Source of the DNA: Dryas octopetala
Lineage: Eukaryota; Streptophyta; Magnoliopsida; Rosales; Rosaceae
Reading direction: 5' to 3'
Assembly: GCA_963921425.1 (NCBI GenBank)
Contig: OY992836.1
Coordinates: 13,223,614 to 13,287,613, forward strand
Length of the DNA: 64,000 nucleotides
Shown here: positions 34,325 to 44,926 of the stretch, piece by piece
How the letters are laid out: every line of letters starts with the position of its first letter
Numbering within the stretch: position 1 is the stretch's first letter
Notes under the pieces: model-generated
What the model saw: the letters and a program-made list of their open reading frames with translations, nothing else
Database searches by the model: none
Told to the model about the DNA's origin: nothing
Program-made: the position numbers and the translations under genes

Positions 34325-34875
34325 AAAAATCCCTGTCTGAGCCGAAGCGACTTCCTACAGTCCTAACGTTCAACAGGATATTTCTAAAAGAAAAATATAC
34401 ACTCCAACCAAAACTTTCATCGTGCATGCCGAGCCGATCTGAAAGTAGGTTTGAATATTTTTCTCAAAAAACTGCATTCCTAAATATCTCAATGGGTATG
34501 CCGAGCCCATCCGAGATGACTAGGGTTTTTTAAATTTTTACTTATCCTGGTTATGCTTATCAAGCTGATCCGAGGACAAGTTCTAATTTATCATCACCAT
34601 TCATTTTCATTTTAATCGGCATGCCGAGCCGATCTCAAAATGTCTTGGTTCTTATTATGTTTTCACTTTTATCATTCTCTTTTCCATGTGTTATTAGTTT
34701 TTGTCGTTAGCTTAATTTCCGAGCCGAACTGACAGCAGCTTGTATCATATAAAGAAAATTCTGATAAAATTAAACAACATAAAACCAAATACAAATTGTT
34801 CCAAAAACAATTAAACCCGAGCCACACTTCGGCTCGGGAACAAAAACAAAAACAAGACAACATAAAATCATGCTA

Positions 34876-37266
34876 TCATGCAGATCGCTCGGCAGGGCCC
34901 TCCTGGATCGGCTCGGTAGACTCCTCGGGCGTCTCCTCGCCGAGCTGCACCACCTCAACCCCGCCGATCTGCATCTCAGCATTGGGATCGGATTCGGGGA
35001 CCGGGGGAATCGGGGTCGGCTCATATGCAGGCAGTGGAGGATCTTCCGGAGTCGGCTCGACTTCGGCGCGGACTTGGCGATCGAGAGGAGGAAGCTCATC
35101 CTGTTGACTTCCCTGGGTGTCTTCGTCGTCCTCGGACTCGCCAAGGAATGATACATCCCAGTCCGGCCTCTTCGATTTGATCGCCTCCAAAAGCTCCTGA
35201 TACCCATCAAAATGGGCATCAGCCAGTGCCTGGGCGCTCGGCACTTCAGATCGACGTCGGAGTTCGACATTCTCGATCCTCCGTTCAGCGGCCTCGATGT
35301 CTCGCTGGAGATCGCCGACATAATGCCTCAAGTCCGCCACATTTTGCTCCGAGGAGGCAAGCTCCTTGCCGAGCCGACCGACCTCCTCCTCCTTCCTGGC
35401 CAGCCTGGATTGCAGACCCTCCGACCGTTCGCGCTCGGCATTGACCGTCCGCTCGGCCTCGGCCAACTTCTCTTTCAGCTCTACGACCCGTGCCCGAAAC
35501 CTCTCCAGTTTCACCTCGGCATCGACGGCGGCCTTAGCAGCTTCGAACTGCCTCATGGCGAGCTGCAAGAGAAACAAATTCATTACTAATCCGAACCGAG
35601 CGAATAGACAAAATCCGAAGTAAAGGAGACTTACCAACATGGCCTGGCGGGATGCGATCAGAGCCTGGTGGCTGAAGCCCGGCTCGCCATGATCGGCCCA
35701 CAGCCCCTCCTGCACCCTCGCGGTCATCACGCGCTTGAGGCCCGTGACGAACGGCTCGAGGCCGGGGACTACCTCCACCGCCTTCAGGGGCGCCGAACCG
35801 GACGCCCCGGCACCAGAACCGCCGGGTTCGGCCCGAGCCCTCTTCTCCACTGGGGCCTCGGCCTGGGGAGCCTTCCTCTTCTCTGCCTGCCGAACCGGTC
35901 TCGGCGCAGGAGATCTAGGCTGAGCTGCCGCCGGGGCAGGAGCCTGAACCGGCTCGGCAGGGGTCCGCCCCGCTGCCTTCTTCTGGACGCTCCGAGCCGC
36001 TTTCTTCCTAAGGCGAACCTCCAGTTCGGTGGGCGCCATTCCCCTCTCGGCTCTAGGATTCCACCTGGGCACAAACCAGGAGATCCCGCTCTGTCGGATC
36101 TGAGTCTCCCCGAGCAGGAACTTGGTTGACAAGTACTCTCCTGGTGAGTCCCTGATCGCGGCGATCTGGTCCTTGAGCTCGCCTCGGAGCTTGTACTTGC
36201 CCCAGCTGACTGCGAAGGCGAAACCAAAAAGAGTTAGACAAAAATATAATACAATTATCACAAGACATATGCAAATTGTCCTCGGACCGGCCCCAAATTC
36301 CCAATGCCCACCTGGAATTCTAAAAGCTCTGGGCACCCGAGCCGAGGTGATTCTGTTCGGATCGGCGAACTCCCAATCCCCAGAGACAAAGAAATATCTT
36401 TTCTTCCATGTCTTCTGGGAGGAGGGATTCCCACCGAAGAGTGGCCCCGAGTACGCCTGGAGGTTGTAGAATCCGAGCTCGCTCTGCTTCGACCTCAGTG
36501 CGTAATTGCAGAACAGGATATCCTTGTGTGGCACACACTTGTGCACTTTGTGCCACAAGATGTGCATGGACAGGATGATCCTGTATACGTTCGGGTTCAG
36601 CTGGTGTGGCGCCGCGCCGATCGTCGCGAGCCAGTCCTGCAGGAAGGTGTGCAGGGGGAGCCGAACCCCATTCTCAAACATCTCCGGGTACATGGTCACC
36701 CATCCTATCGGGGGTCGGCTCGGCTTCTCCCCCTCGGTCGGCAACCTCATCAGCACGGAGTCGGGGACTGAGTATCTACTCCTCAAATCCCTGAGATGGT
36801 ACTCGGTCATCTCATTGGGGATCTGATCGGCCTTCCACGGCAGTTCCTCGTAGAAGTCCGGGTCGATCGGACTCCCCGTCACCCCCTGAGCCGAGGTCGA
36901 CGCCTCGTGCCCCCTATCCCTTTCATCCGAGCCCGAGGTGAGTCTGCTCGGAATGGTGGCGATCGGCTCGACGTCGAGAGGTTCTTCGTCACCTCCTTCG
37001 ACCGTCCCTTGTTCCCAGTCGGAACTCAGTATCTCGGGGTTTTCCTGATCCCCTCGGGCTCGGCGCTCTCCTCCCGGATTGCGGTTCAATGCCGAGCCGG
37101 CCTCGTCCAACTCTTCGGACAAGCCATCCCAACTCGCCTCACCCGCAGGTGGGCTTCGGCTCGGCTCGGCCTCACCCACAGATGGGCTTCGGCTCACCTC
37201 GGCCCCACTGTCTCCCTCGAAGGCTTCCCCCGATCCGAGCCGACCACTCGAATCAGTCTCTGACAT
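34876..37266 (-). CDS. Antisense ORF of gypsy element (putative gypsy-type transposon protein)
   Basis: A continuous frame of 796 codons antisense to gag-pol, start ATG 37264-37266, stop 34876-34878. The N-terminal 130 residues are acidic and disordered. About 140-330 is a conserved globular part (IGWVTMYPEMFENGVRLPLH, FLQDWLATIGAAPHQLNPNV, KTWKKRYFFVSGDWEFAD) resembling the plant family annotated as putative gypsy-type transposon (Transposase_28). A basic Pro/Ala-rich region then precedes a coiled coil (about 590-700). Two stretches look like in-frame introns. 35563-35634 (72 nt) has GTAAGTCTCC ... CTCTTGCAG and encodes an odd hydrophobic run; 36210-36311 (102 nt) has GTGGGC ... TTCGCAG. Splicing both would give 738 codons. 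Function is unknown. Antisense extra ORFs are known in Tat-lineage elements. Confidence 0.82.
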   Translation of the reverse strand: MSETDSSGRLGSGEAFEGDSGAEVSRSPSVGEAEPSRSPPAGEASWDGLSEELDEAGSALNRNPGGERRARGDQENPEILSSDWEQGTVEGGDEEPLDVEPIATIPSRLTSGSDERDRGHEASTSAQGVTGSPIDPDFYEELPWKADQIPNEMTEYHLRDLRSRYSVPDSVLMRLPTEGEKPSRPPIGWVTMYPEMFENGVRLPLHTFLQDWLATIGAAPHQLNPNVYRIILSMHILWHKVHKCVPHKDILFCNYALRSKQSELGFYNLQAYSGPLFGGNPSSQKTWKKRYFFVSGDWEFADPNRITSARVPRAFRIPGGHWEFGAGPRTICICLVIIVLYFCLTLFGFAFAVSWGKYKLRGELKDQIAAIRDSPGEYLSTKFLLGETQIRQSGISWFVPRWNPRAERGMAPTELEVRLRKKAARSVQKKAAGRTPAEPVQAPAPAAAQPRSPAPRPVRQAEKRKAPQAEAPVEKRARAEPGGSGAGASGSAPLKAVEVVPGLEPFVTGLKRVMTARVQEGLWADHGEPGFSHQALIASRQAMLVSLLYFGFCLFARFGLVMNLFLLQLAMRQFEAAKAAVDAEVKLERFRARVVELKEKLAEAERTVNAERERSEGLQSRLARKEEEVGRLGKELASSEQNVADLRHYVGDLQRDIEAAERRIENVELRRRSEVPSAQALADAHFDGYQELLEAIKSKRPDWDVSFLGESEDDEDTQGSQQDELPPLDRQVRAEVEPTPEDPPLPAYEPTPIPPVPESDPNAEMQIGGVEVVQLGEETPEESTEPIQEGPAERSA

Positions 37267-37601
37267 TACTAACAGTTTTTCTACTTTCTCTCTCTCACTT
37301 TATGGATCAAAAAGTTCTTTTTCTCAAGAACACCAAGAACACACCCAGAAAAACCCGAAAAACACAAAAACTCAAGAATGGACAGAATCACTTACTGGTT
37401 TTTGTCCGGCCAATCCCTCCACCCCTCACACACTCGGAATGGCTTCGTCTATGATTACGCTTGCCCGAAACCGTGACCGAACTGCTGCACTAACGACGGA
37501 GGTAGGAGGAAATTCACGGCGGAGGAGGGAAGAGTTTGCAGAGAGAGAGTGGGAGTTTCTGAAAAAGTTGGAAAGTGAGAGGGAAGAGAGAGAAAGGCAT
37601 G

Positions 37602-37608
37602 ATTTATA
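37602..37608 (-). promoter_or_regulatory. Candidate TATA box for the antisense ORF
   Basis: On the minus strand GGGTATAAATCATGCC lies about 340 bp upstream of the antisense ATG and is followed by a CT-rich leader, as in plant promoters. It is internal to the element, outside the LTR. Confidence 0.55.
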
Positions 37609-37910
37609 CCCCCATGCAAACCGATCTCAGCCCTTCATTTCTGGCGCTTCATATGCCAGATCTTGACACCTGTCAAGCATTCAAAAAATACCCATAACGA
37701 GGTGACCCTTACGTTCCCCCATGCAGAAATCAAACGTCTCTTCACCTGTCCCTGAGATATTTTGACTAATCACAAGTCGTCTTGTGTTCGGATCTTCGGG
37801 AACATGGGCTTGTAGGGTTCGGCTCGGACCAAGCGAACACGCCATCTTTGGGATTACACTTCAACTTCCAATCCACCACTGCCCGCTCGGATCGGAAGCT
37901 GGGGGACTCC

Positions 37911-38976
37911 TGTTTGTGGGAAAATCCACATCAATCCGAACAGCCAATCACAGCTCGACACGTGGCTGGTCAACATCCACCTCGGAGTTTGACTCTCAGT
38001 GGTCAAAACTTTGACCCCCACGTCATCACCACTCGGCATCGCCTCTGCCAGCTCAGACCGGATCTCCACGCCGGCCCTCCATGTTCGGTCCGAGCCGAAC
38101 CGATGATCTTCCATGGGATCGAGTGTCCATCTTCCCACGATCATCCCGGTCCGGCTCGGCTCGGCACAGGAGATGGCCTCTTTTCGGGTTCTGGCGTCGA
38201 CCAGTTAGAGCTCGGAAAGACCCCCAGTCTATGGGACCGGCTCGGCCTGGAATCCCATGCCCGATCCGACCACACATGGACTTCGTGTCTTCACATGAAA
38301 ACATGTGTTCGTATCGGCTCGGCTCGGCTCTCCGCCGCCATTCCCAGGAAGATCACGATGGGACGAACCGCCACACTTGAATGCACCTGACACAATCTTC
38401 TGACAGACAGAATATCAGGCTTGCATTCATGACTGCTGGACAGTTTGCCTGGACCTTCCAACCTTGCATTTAATGGAGCATTCAATGCAGCATTCAATGC
38501 TGAGGAAGCAAGCAGCTGAGCATGCAACTAGGTCTGACCAGGTGCGTGGGTCTCTGGCAACCATTCATTCACATGCAGGTAACTTATTCATTAAGTTTTC
38601 CTTTGCCTATATAAGGCACCACATATGCACAAAATGAAGCAGCTAGCAATCTATCAATACACACGCTAAACACTTTGTATTTCCATCCAAGAAAGAGCCT
38701 ACCCAACTTGCTGAGAATAACCCAGAACATTTGCCTTGTTCTTCCCATTCTCCCAAGTTCTTCCTTTGTTCTTCCTCATCCACCATCAAACACCACCACT
38801 GATTTCATCATCGGAGTGTGTTTGGCTGGTACCACACCGGTCCATCTCCTTTGATCTTGTTTTTGTCTACAGGAAGATCTCAATCAGCATCCACTTCATC
38901 ATCCAGCGAAGCACTTGATCAGCCAGATCAGCATATCTAAGTTGTTGCATCTACCTTACGAGAATTTGCATCAACA
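37911..38976 (+). repeat. 3' LTR of gypsy element
   Basis: 1,066 bp, same ends as the 5' LTR and no difference noticed by eye. Directly followed by TTTCT, the second copy of the target duplication, then the RPW8 gene segment. Confidence 0.97.
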
Positions 38977-39323
38977 TTTCTCATTTCCTCCTCCTTCTCA
39001 TGCATTGCTACCTGTTGTCTCAGTACATTCAACTGCCTTCGAAGCGATGCATCCAGTGCAACGAGTTTGTTGTACTTACTCTCTTTGTGGCCGGTCCACA
39101 GACGAACCTTGGAGCACTTGCGAACCAGCTCTGCACCCTCCTCCAATTGTTGTATAAAGTTTTTCACTTCCTCCAATGGACGGTCCAATATCTTGTTATT
39201 TCGCTCCATCTCTTCTACAAAGGGTTTCAAGGAGTCCAGTGTGGATTTGAGGTTTCCGAAGCGGTGTTTCAACTTCCTAGTATTCCCATATTTGGCTTCT
39301 TTAACCCCATCAAAGAGCATCCC

Positions 39324-39834
39324 TGTTGAAAATTAATGCACATTATTGGAAAATACTACAAAATTATAGAGACTTCCTCAAAGCCCATACAAATTAAAGC
39401 TAGAATATTCCAAAAAGTTCTACATAATTCTAAAAGTCTATAAGATAGCTTGAGAAGTAGAAAGAGTATTCTAGATAATTCTATTAGTAACTATCTTAAC
39501 TAGAGAAGTCTAAGAATTTGTGGAATTATCTAGAATATATGATAAACATGTGGCTAATAGATGTTCTAGAGAAGTCAAGAGGGTTCATCTACTCTCTATA
39601 TATATAGCATGTACCCATATCTAAGTGCAAGCAAGAGGCAATACTAAAAGCCACTAGTCCTAAAGTCCTATTGTCCTAGACATCTACATCTCCACTTGTA
39701 TCCTCCTTTGTTCATTAATAAAAGATACTTTGTTTTATAGTTCAAACACTTCTCATATCAAGCATAGATAGCTAATAGAAGCTTACACAAGCCATTAGCT
39801 ACAAGTGTCCTAAACACCCTCTAAATTTCTAACA
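39324..39834 (+). repeat. 5' LTR of copia element
   Basis: 511 bp, TGTTGAAAAT ... TTCTAACA. TATA-like TATATATATA at 39597-39606 and AATAAAAG polyadenylation-like signal near 39717. Confidence 0.95.
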
Positions 39835-39835
39835 G

Positions 39836-39847
39836 TGGTATCAGAGC
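39836..39847 (+). other. Primer-binding site, initiator tRNA-Met type
   Basis: TGGTATCAGAGC one base after the LTR, the standard complement of the plant initiator tRNA-Met 3' end and usual for copia elements. Confidence 0.95.
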
Positions 39848-39884
39848 TTTCTTATTGGGCGTAGGGTCATCCTAATTTACCACC

Positions 39885-42800
39885 ATGTCTAATAACTCTA
39901 GCCAAAACTCTGTCCCTCTTCCAATATTCTCTAGTGAAAACTATGATTTTTGGAGCATCAAGATGAGAACCTATTTTATGTCTCAAGACTTATGGGACAT
40001 TGTTATTAGTGGGTTCTCTGTTCCAGAAAGACCCACCGCTGAGCAACGAAAGCAGGCGAAGAAGGACGAGCAGAGAGACGCAAAGGCTCTTTACGCTCTA
40101 CAACAAGCTTTGGATGACACCATATTTCCAAGGATCATGGGAGCTACAACTTCAAAGGAGGCTTGGGATACTTTGAAAGAAGAGTTTCAAGGAAATGAAA
40201 AGGTACGTAGTGTCAAACTACAAACTCTAAGGAGAGATTTAGAAAATCTTAAAATGAAAGATTCTGAGACCGCTAAAGATTACTATTCTAAAGTAAATGA
40301 AATAGTAAATCAATTGAGAGCTTATGGTGAAAAGATAACTGATACAAAAATTGTAGAAAAAATACTTATTAGTCTTACTGATAAGTATGACCCTATAGTC
40401 ACTGCCATTGAAGAGTCAAAAGATATAACGGCTCTTTCAGTAACAGAACTAATGGGTTCTCTAGAAGCATATGAACAAAGACTGAGTAGGCGAAATGAAA
40501 GTTCACTAGAAAGTGCCTTCCAGTCAAAAGTCAATTTAAGGTCTCAGAAATCTAGAGGAAACTGGAAATCAAAAGAAAATTCTAGAGGAGGAGATAAACC
40601 CAAAAACTGGGAAAATAAAAATGAAAACAAGGAGAAGAAAAACTTCCCTCCATGTGGAACATGTAAAAAGACAAGTCACCTAGAAAAAGATTGTTGGTTT
40701 CGAGGAAAACCAAAATGTCGAAACTGCAAAAAGTTTGGACATATGGAAAAAGACTGTCGGCTTAAGAAGAATTATCAAGCCAATTATACAGAAGAAAAGG
40801 AGCAGGATGAAGAGCTTTTCTATGCTTGTCAAGCAGCAACTGAAGTGAACAACAGGAAATGGTACATCGACAGTGGCTGCAGCAACCACATGACAGGAGA
40901 CGAAAGCATCTTCTCTGAAATAGATACATCCATAAAATCCCAAGTTAAATTGGGAAATGGCACACTGGTGGAGACGAAAGGAAAAGGTACGATCTCTATC
41001 CATACAAACAAAGGAACTAAATTAATTCATGATGTTCTTTTAGTTCCTAGCTTGAAGCATAATCTATTGAGTGTTGGCCAAATGATTGAAAATGGATATT
41101 CTCTACACTTTTCTAGAGACTCCTGCATAATATATGATAAAAAAGATAAAAATCATATTATAGCTAAAGTAAGGATGGAAAATAGAAATTTTCCCATCCA
41201 TTGGCAATATGTCAAAAATATGGCCATGAAAGTAGAACTAGAAGATTCATGGCTTTGGCATGAAAGATTTGGCCACTTCAACTTTCATGGACTACAATTA
41301 CTTCACCAGAAAAATATGATGAGAGATTTGCCAAGCATAAAGGAGAGTGGTGATGTCTGCAAAGGTTGTCAACTTGGCAAACAACATCGACAAGCATTTC
41401 CATCCGGAAAGGCTTGGAGAGCAAAAGCCTTGTTGGAGCTCGTGCATACAGACGTCTGTGGACCAATGAGGACCCCATCTCTCGATCAAAGCAGGTACTT
41501 CATTCTTTTCATTGATGACTATTCTAGAATGACATGGGTTTATTTTCTACGTGAAAGATCAGAAGTCTTCAAAGTCTTTAAGAAGTTCAAGGCTCATGTC
41601 GAAAAACAAAGTGGCCAATACATCAAAGCTCTTAGAAGCGATAGAGGTAAAGAGTACACCTCAAAAGAATTCAACAAGTTTTATGAAGATGAAGGAGTAG
41701 AGCACCAATTGATAGTGGGCTATGCTCCTGAACAAAATGGAGTCTCGGAAAGGAAAAATAGAACTATAATGGAGATGGCTAGATCAATGCTATTTGAAAA
41801 AGGACTACCAAAGATATTTTGGGCAGAAGCAGTATACACAGCAGTATACTTGCTAAATAGATGTCCAACAAAAACTCTACAAGACAAGACTCCTATTGAG
41901 GCGTGGAGTAACCATAAGCCATCAGCAAAGCATCTCAAAGTTTTTGGATGTGTATGCTATGTGCACATTCCAGCTCCAAAAAGACATAAGCTAGAAGAAA
42001 AATCAGAAATTGGCATATTATGGGATATAGTTCTCAATCTAAAGGCTATCGAGTCTACAATCCAAGAACTAAGAAGCTCGTGATCAGCCGAGATGTCGAG
42101 TTTGATGAATCTGCATCTTGGAATTGGGATGATGGAAAAATAGAGAAGAAAGGTGCTGTCCTGTCAGGAGAACCAGAGACAACCCCAACACAACAGCCTG
42201 AAGAAGACGCACATGAAAGAGAAATTTCAGAAACGCCAGGTACGCCTCCTGCATCTTCTTTAACTCCTCCATCAATAGAAGATGAATCTTCCTTTGAGTC
42301 ATCACCTAGAAGAGTAAAATCACTTAGAGATATATATGAAACATGCAACTTCATAACTTTAGAACCTGAAAGTTTTGAAGCTGCAGTAAAACAAGAAGTA
42401 TGGAGGAAGGCTATGGAAGAAGAAATTAAAACAATTAAGAAAAATAAAACATGGGAGCTTGTAGAATGCCCACCAAATAAAGAAATCATTGGCGTGAAAT
42501 GGGTCTATAAGACCAAAATTAATCCTGATGGCTCAATACAAAAACATAAAGCAAGATTAGTAGCTAAAGGCTACTCACAACAGCCAGGAATAGACTATAA
42601 TGAAACTTTTGCGCCAGTGGCAAGACTTGATACAATAAGAGCACTTATAGCTCTTGCAGCTCAAAAGAAGTGGAAACTCTACCAACTGGATGTAAAATCA
42701 GCATTTCTAAATGGAGAGCTCGAAGAAGAAATCTATGTGGAGCAACCACAAGGATTCATCGAGGAAGGAGGAGAAGACAAAGTCCTAAGACTAAAGAAAG

Positions 42801-43903
42801 CCTTATATGGACTTAAACAAGCACCAAGAGCGTGGAACAGCCGCATCGACAAATACTTCATCAATGCTGGATTTAAGAGAAGCAAAAGCGAGCCAACACT
42901 CTATACCAAAACTCAAGGTAACTCCATTCTTATTGTCTCTCTATATGTTGATGATCTTATCTATACAGGAGACAATGAAAAATTAATTCAAAAATTTAAA
43001 GAAGATATGATGAAGACATTTGAGATGAGTGACCTCGGTAAATTGCACTATTTTCTTGGCATTGAGATAAGCCAAGAAGAAAATGGAATCTTTGTATGTC
43101 AAAAGAAGTATACTGAAAATCTCTTGAAGAAGTTCAAGATGTCTGGGTGCAAGACCGTGGCTACACCACTCATCACCAATGAAAAGCTAAGAAATGACGA
43201 TGGATCCGGAAAAGCGGAGGCATCAACGTACAGAAGTCTCATTGGAAGCCTACTTTATCTAACAACAACTCGACCAGACATTATGTACGCGACCAGCCTA
43301 CTTTCAAGGTTTATGCAAACTCCAAGTCAGATACACTATGGAGCAGCAAAAAGAATATTAAGGTACTTGCAAGGAACTATTGACTATGGCATATGGTATA
43401 GACCTTCTATAGAAACAAGCCTCTTCGGATTCACAGATAGCGACTGGGCTGGAGCGGACGACTTCAAAAGTACATCAGGCTATGCATTCACAATTGGGTC
43501 TGGCATATTCTCATGGTCTTCAAGAAAACAAGAGACAGTGGCACAATCATCAGCCGAAGCGGAGTATGTGTCAGCGTCAAGTTCGGCCTGCCAAGCTATA
43601 TGGCTGAGAAGAATATTTGAAGACATGGGAGAACAACAAAATGAAGCTACTAAAATATTTTGTGACAACAAGTCTGCTATAGCGATGACAAAAAATCCAG
43701 TGTTTCATGGTAGGACAAAACACATTGCCATCAAGCATCACTTTCTACGTGAAGTCTCAGCAAACAAGGAGATAGAACTCAAGTATTGCAAGACGGAGGA
43801 GCAAATAGCAGACATCTTCACCAAGGCACTTCCAAGACCAAGATTTGAAATGCTACGAAGCATGCTTGGAGTATCCCAAATGTGCATTAAGGAGGAGTGT
43901 TGA
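39885..43903 (+). pseudogene. Copia gag-pol with a single frameshift
   Basis: The frame from ATG 39885 runs 732 codons to 42083; the rest continues in another frame to 43903. The shift is one base near 42013-42020, between the integrase C-terminus and reverse transcriptase. First part: gag of UBN2 type (1-200), two zinc knuckles (CGTCKKTSHLEKDC near 256, CRNCKKFGHMEKDC near 277), aspartic protease WYIDSGCSNHM near 326, GAG-pre-integrase HERFGHF, and integrase core with D near 521, D near 583 and E near 619. Second part: reverse transcriptase with LYVDDLIYTGDN and RNase H with TDSDWAGADD and SSAEAEY. All catalytic motifs read well on both sides. A sequencing error in the short T run is possible, in which case the element would be intact. 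Confidence 0.9.
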
Positions 43904-44408
43904 AAATTAATGCACATTATTGGAAAATACTACAAAATTCTAGAGACTTCCTCAAAGCCCATACAAATTAAAGCTAGAATATTCCAAAAAGTTCTACATA
44001 ATTCTAAAAGTCTATAAGATAGCTTGAGAAGTAGAAAGAGTATTCTAGATAATTCTATTAGTAACTATCTTAACTAGAGAAGTCTAAGAATTTGTGGAAT
44101 TATCTAGAATATATGATAAACATGTGACTAATAGATGTTCTAGAGAAGTCAAGAGGGTTCATCTACTCTCTATATATATAGCATGTACCCATATCTAAGT
44201 GCAAGCAAGAGGCAATACTAAAAGCCACTAGTCCTAAAGTCCTATTGTCCTAGACATCTACATCTCCACTTGTATCCTCCTTTGTTCATTAATAAAAGAT
44301 ACTTTGTTTTATAGTTCAAACACTTCTCATATCAAGCATAGATAGCTAATAGAAGCTTACACAAGCCATTAGCTACAAGTGTCCTAAACACCCTCTAAAT
44401 TTCTAACA
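43898..44408 (+). repeat. 3' LTR of copia element
   Basis: 511 bp, two differences from the 5' LTR. Directly followed by ATCCC and the first coding segment of the split RPW8 gene. Confidence 0.95.
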
Positions 44409-44926
44409 ATCCCAAATGCTTTTGCAAGAGCAGCCCCTCTGTCTTTATTCATCACTCCATCATCATCATCATCATCAAGGAGGAAGTACTCTTTGGTGAT
44501 GCTTGCCCCGATTAAGAACTTCTTCACATCCATTGCCTTCTGAACCTTCAGTTTTTCCAACAGTCTTTCCAGCGACCTATCCAATTCAACAATTTGGTTG
44601 TGGGTGTCATCATGATCAATGTTTACAGCGCAGCCCAAGTTCAACTCCCTCTTATGAAACTTGGGGCGCACGGCAACCATCTTTACTCCCTCCTCCACTC
44701 GTTTTTTTAGATTTTCTATTTCCTCTTTCGGGAGATTCAATTCCAGGTCGCACTCTCCTATCGAACAACTTTCTTCGTTGCACAATTGTTTCAAAGAGTT
44801 GATTGTGAATTTGAGATCTTCGAGAATGTGTTGAAACTTGGTACTCTTACTGTTTATGATCGCCTGGTTAACGCCATTGTCCAGCTGTGTAAATAGTGTT
44901 CCTCTGATTAACTCTTGTGCCATCAT

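Larger units (their letters stand above)
26709..38976 (+). mobile_element. Complete Ty3/gypsy LTR retrotransposon, Tat-type (dual RNase H, antisense ORF)
   Basis: Element of 12,268 bp with two 1,066-bp LTRs (TG...CA), a tRNA-Lys primer site, one long gag-pol frame, a 71-bp tandem array, a long antisense frame, and a purine-rich tract before the 3' LTR (about 37897-37910, GAAGCTGGGGGACT). The 5-bp duplication TTTCT stands at 26704-26708 and 38977-38981. The second, archaeal-type RNase H before integrase, the extra ORF and the 3' tandem repeats are marks of the Tat/Retand-like clade. GC content is far above the host's flanking DNA. Intact frames and indistinguishable LTRs imply a very recent insertion. 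Confidence 0.96.
39324..44408 (+). mobile_element. Ty1/copia LTR retrotransposon, nearly intact
   Basis: Element of 5,085 bp with 511-bp LTRs, initiator-Met primer site, a gag-pol frame broken by one frameshift, and polypurine tract AAGGAGGAG (43889-43897). Target duplication ATCCC at 39319-39323 and 44409-44413. Domain order integrase before reverse transcriptase identifies Ty1/copia. The LTRs differ at two sites (39366 A versus 43940 C; 39553 G versus 44127 A), so insertion is recent but probably older than the gypsy. Confidence 0.96.
26667..44926 (-). pseudogene. RPW8-domain gene split by two LTR retrotransposons
   Basis: The reading frame starts at ATG 44924-44926 (MMAQELIRGTLFTQL), runs to about 44409, resumes at 39318-38977 across the copia element, then at 26703-26667 across the gypsy element, ending in TGA. 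Counting each target duplication once gives 897 bases, a multiple of three, with no internal stop: 298 codons. The first segment is an RPW8-like domain about 70 percent similar by eye to the gene at 23844-25004. The second segment (MLFDGVKEAKYGNTRKL ...) matches its second RPW8-like domain, including KPFVEEM and LDRPLEEVKNF. The end, RNLHVMLESCFNI, is shorter than the paralogue, so the gene lacked the NB-ARC-start linker. No other lesion is visible. With 17 kb inserted it is presumably non-functional, though the first 171 codons could still be made as a fragment. Confidence 0.88.

Noticed and set aside
33970..34330. Small genes in the three similar frames here, or a CRISPR-like array
   Set aside because: They are a 71-bp tandem repeat without spacers, inside a retrotransposon of a eukaryote.
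26709..44408. Copia nested inside gypsy, or the reverse
   Set aside because: Each has its own target duplication in RPW8 coding DNA and about 340 bp of gene separates them.
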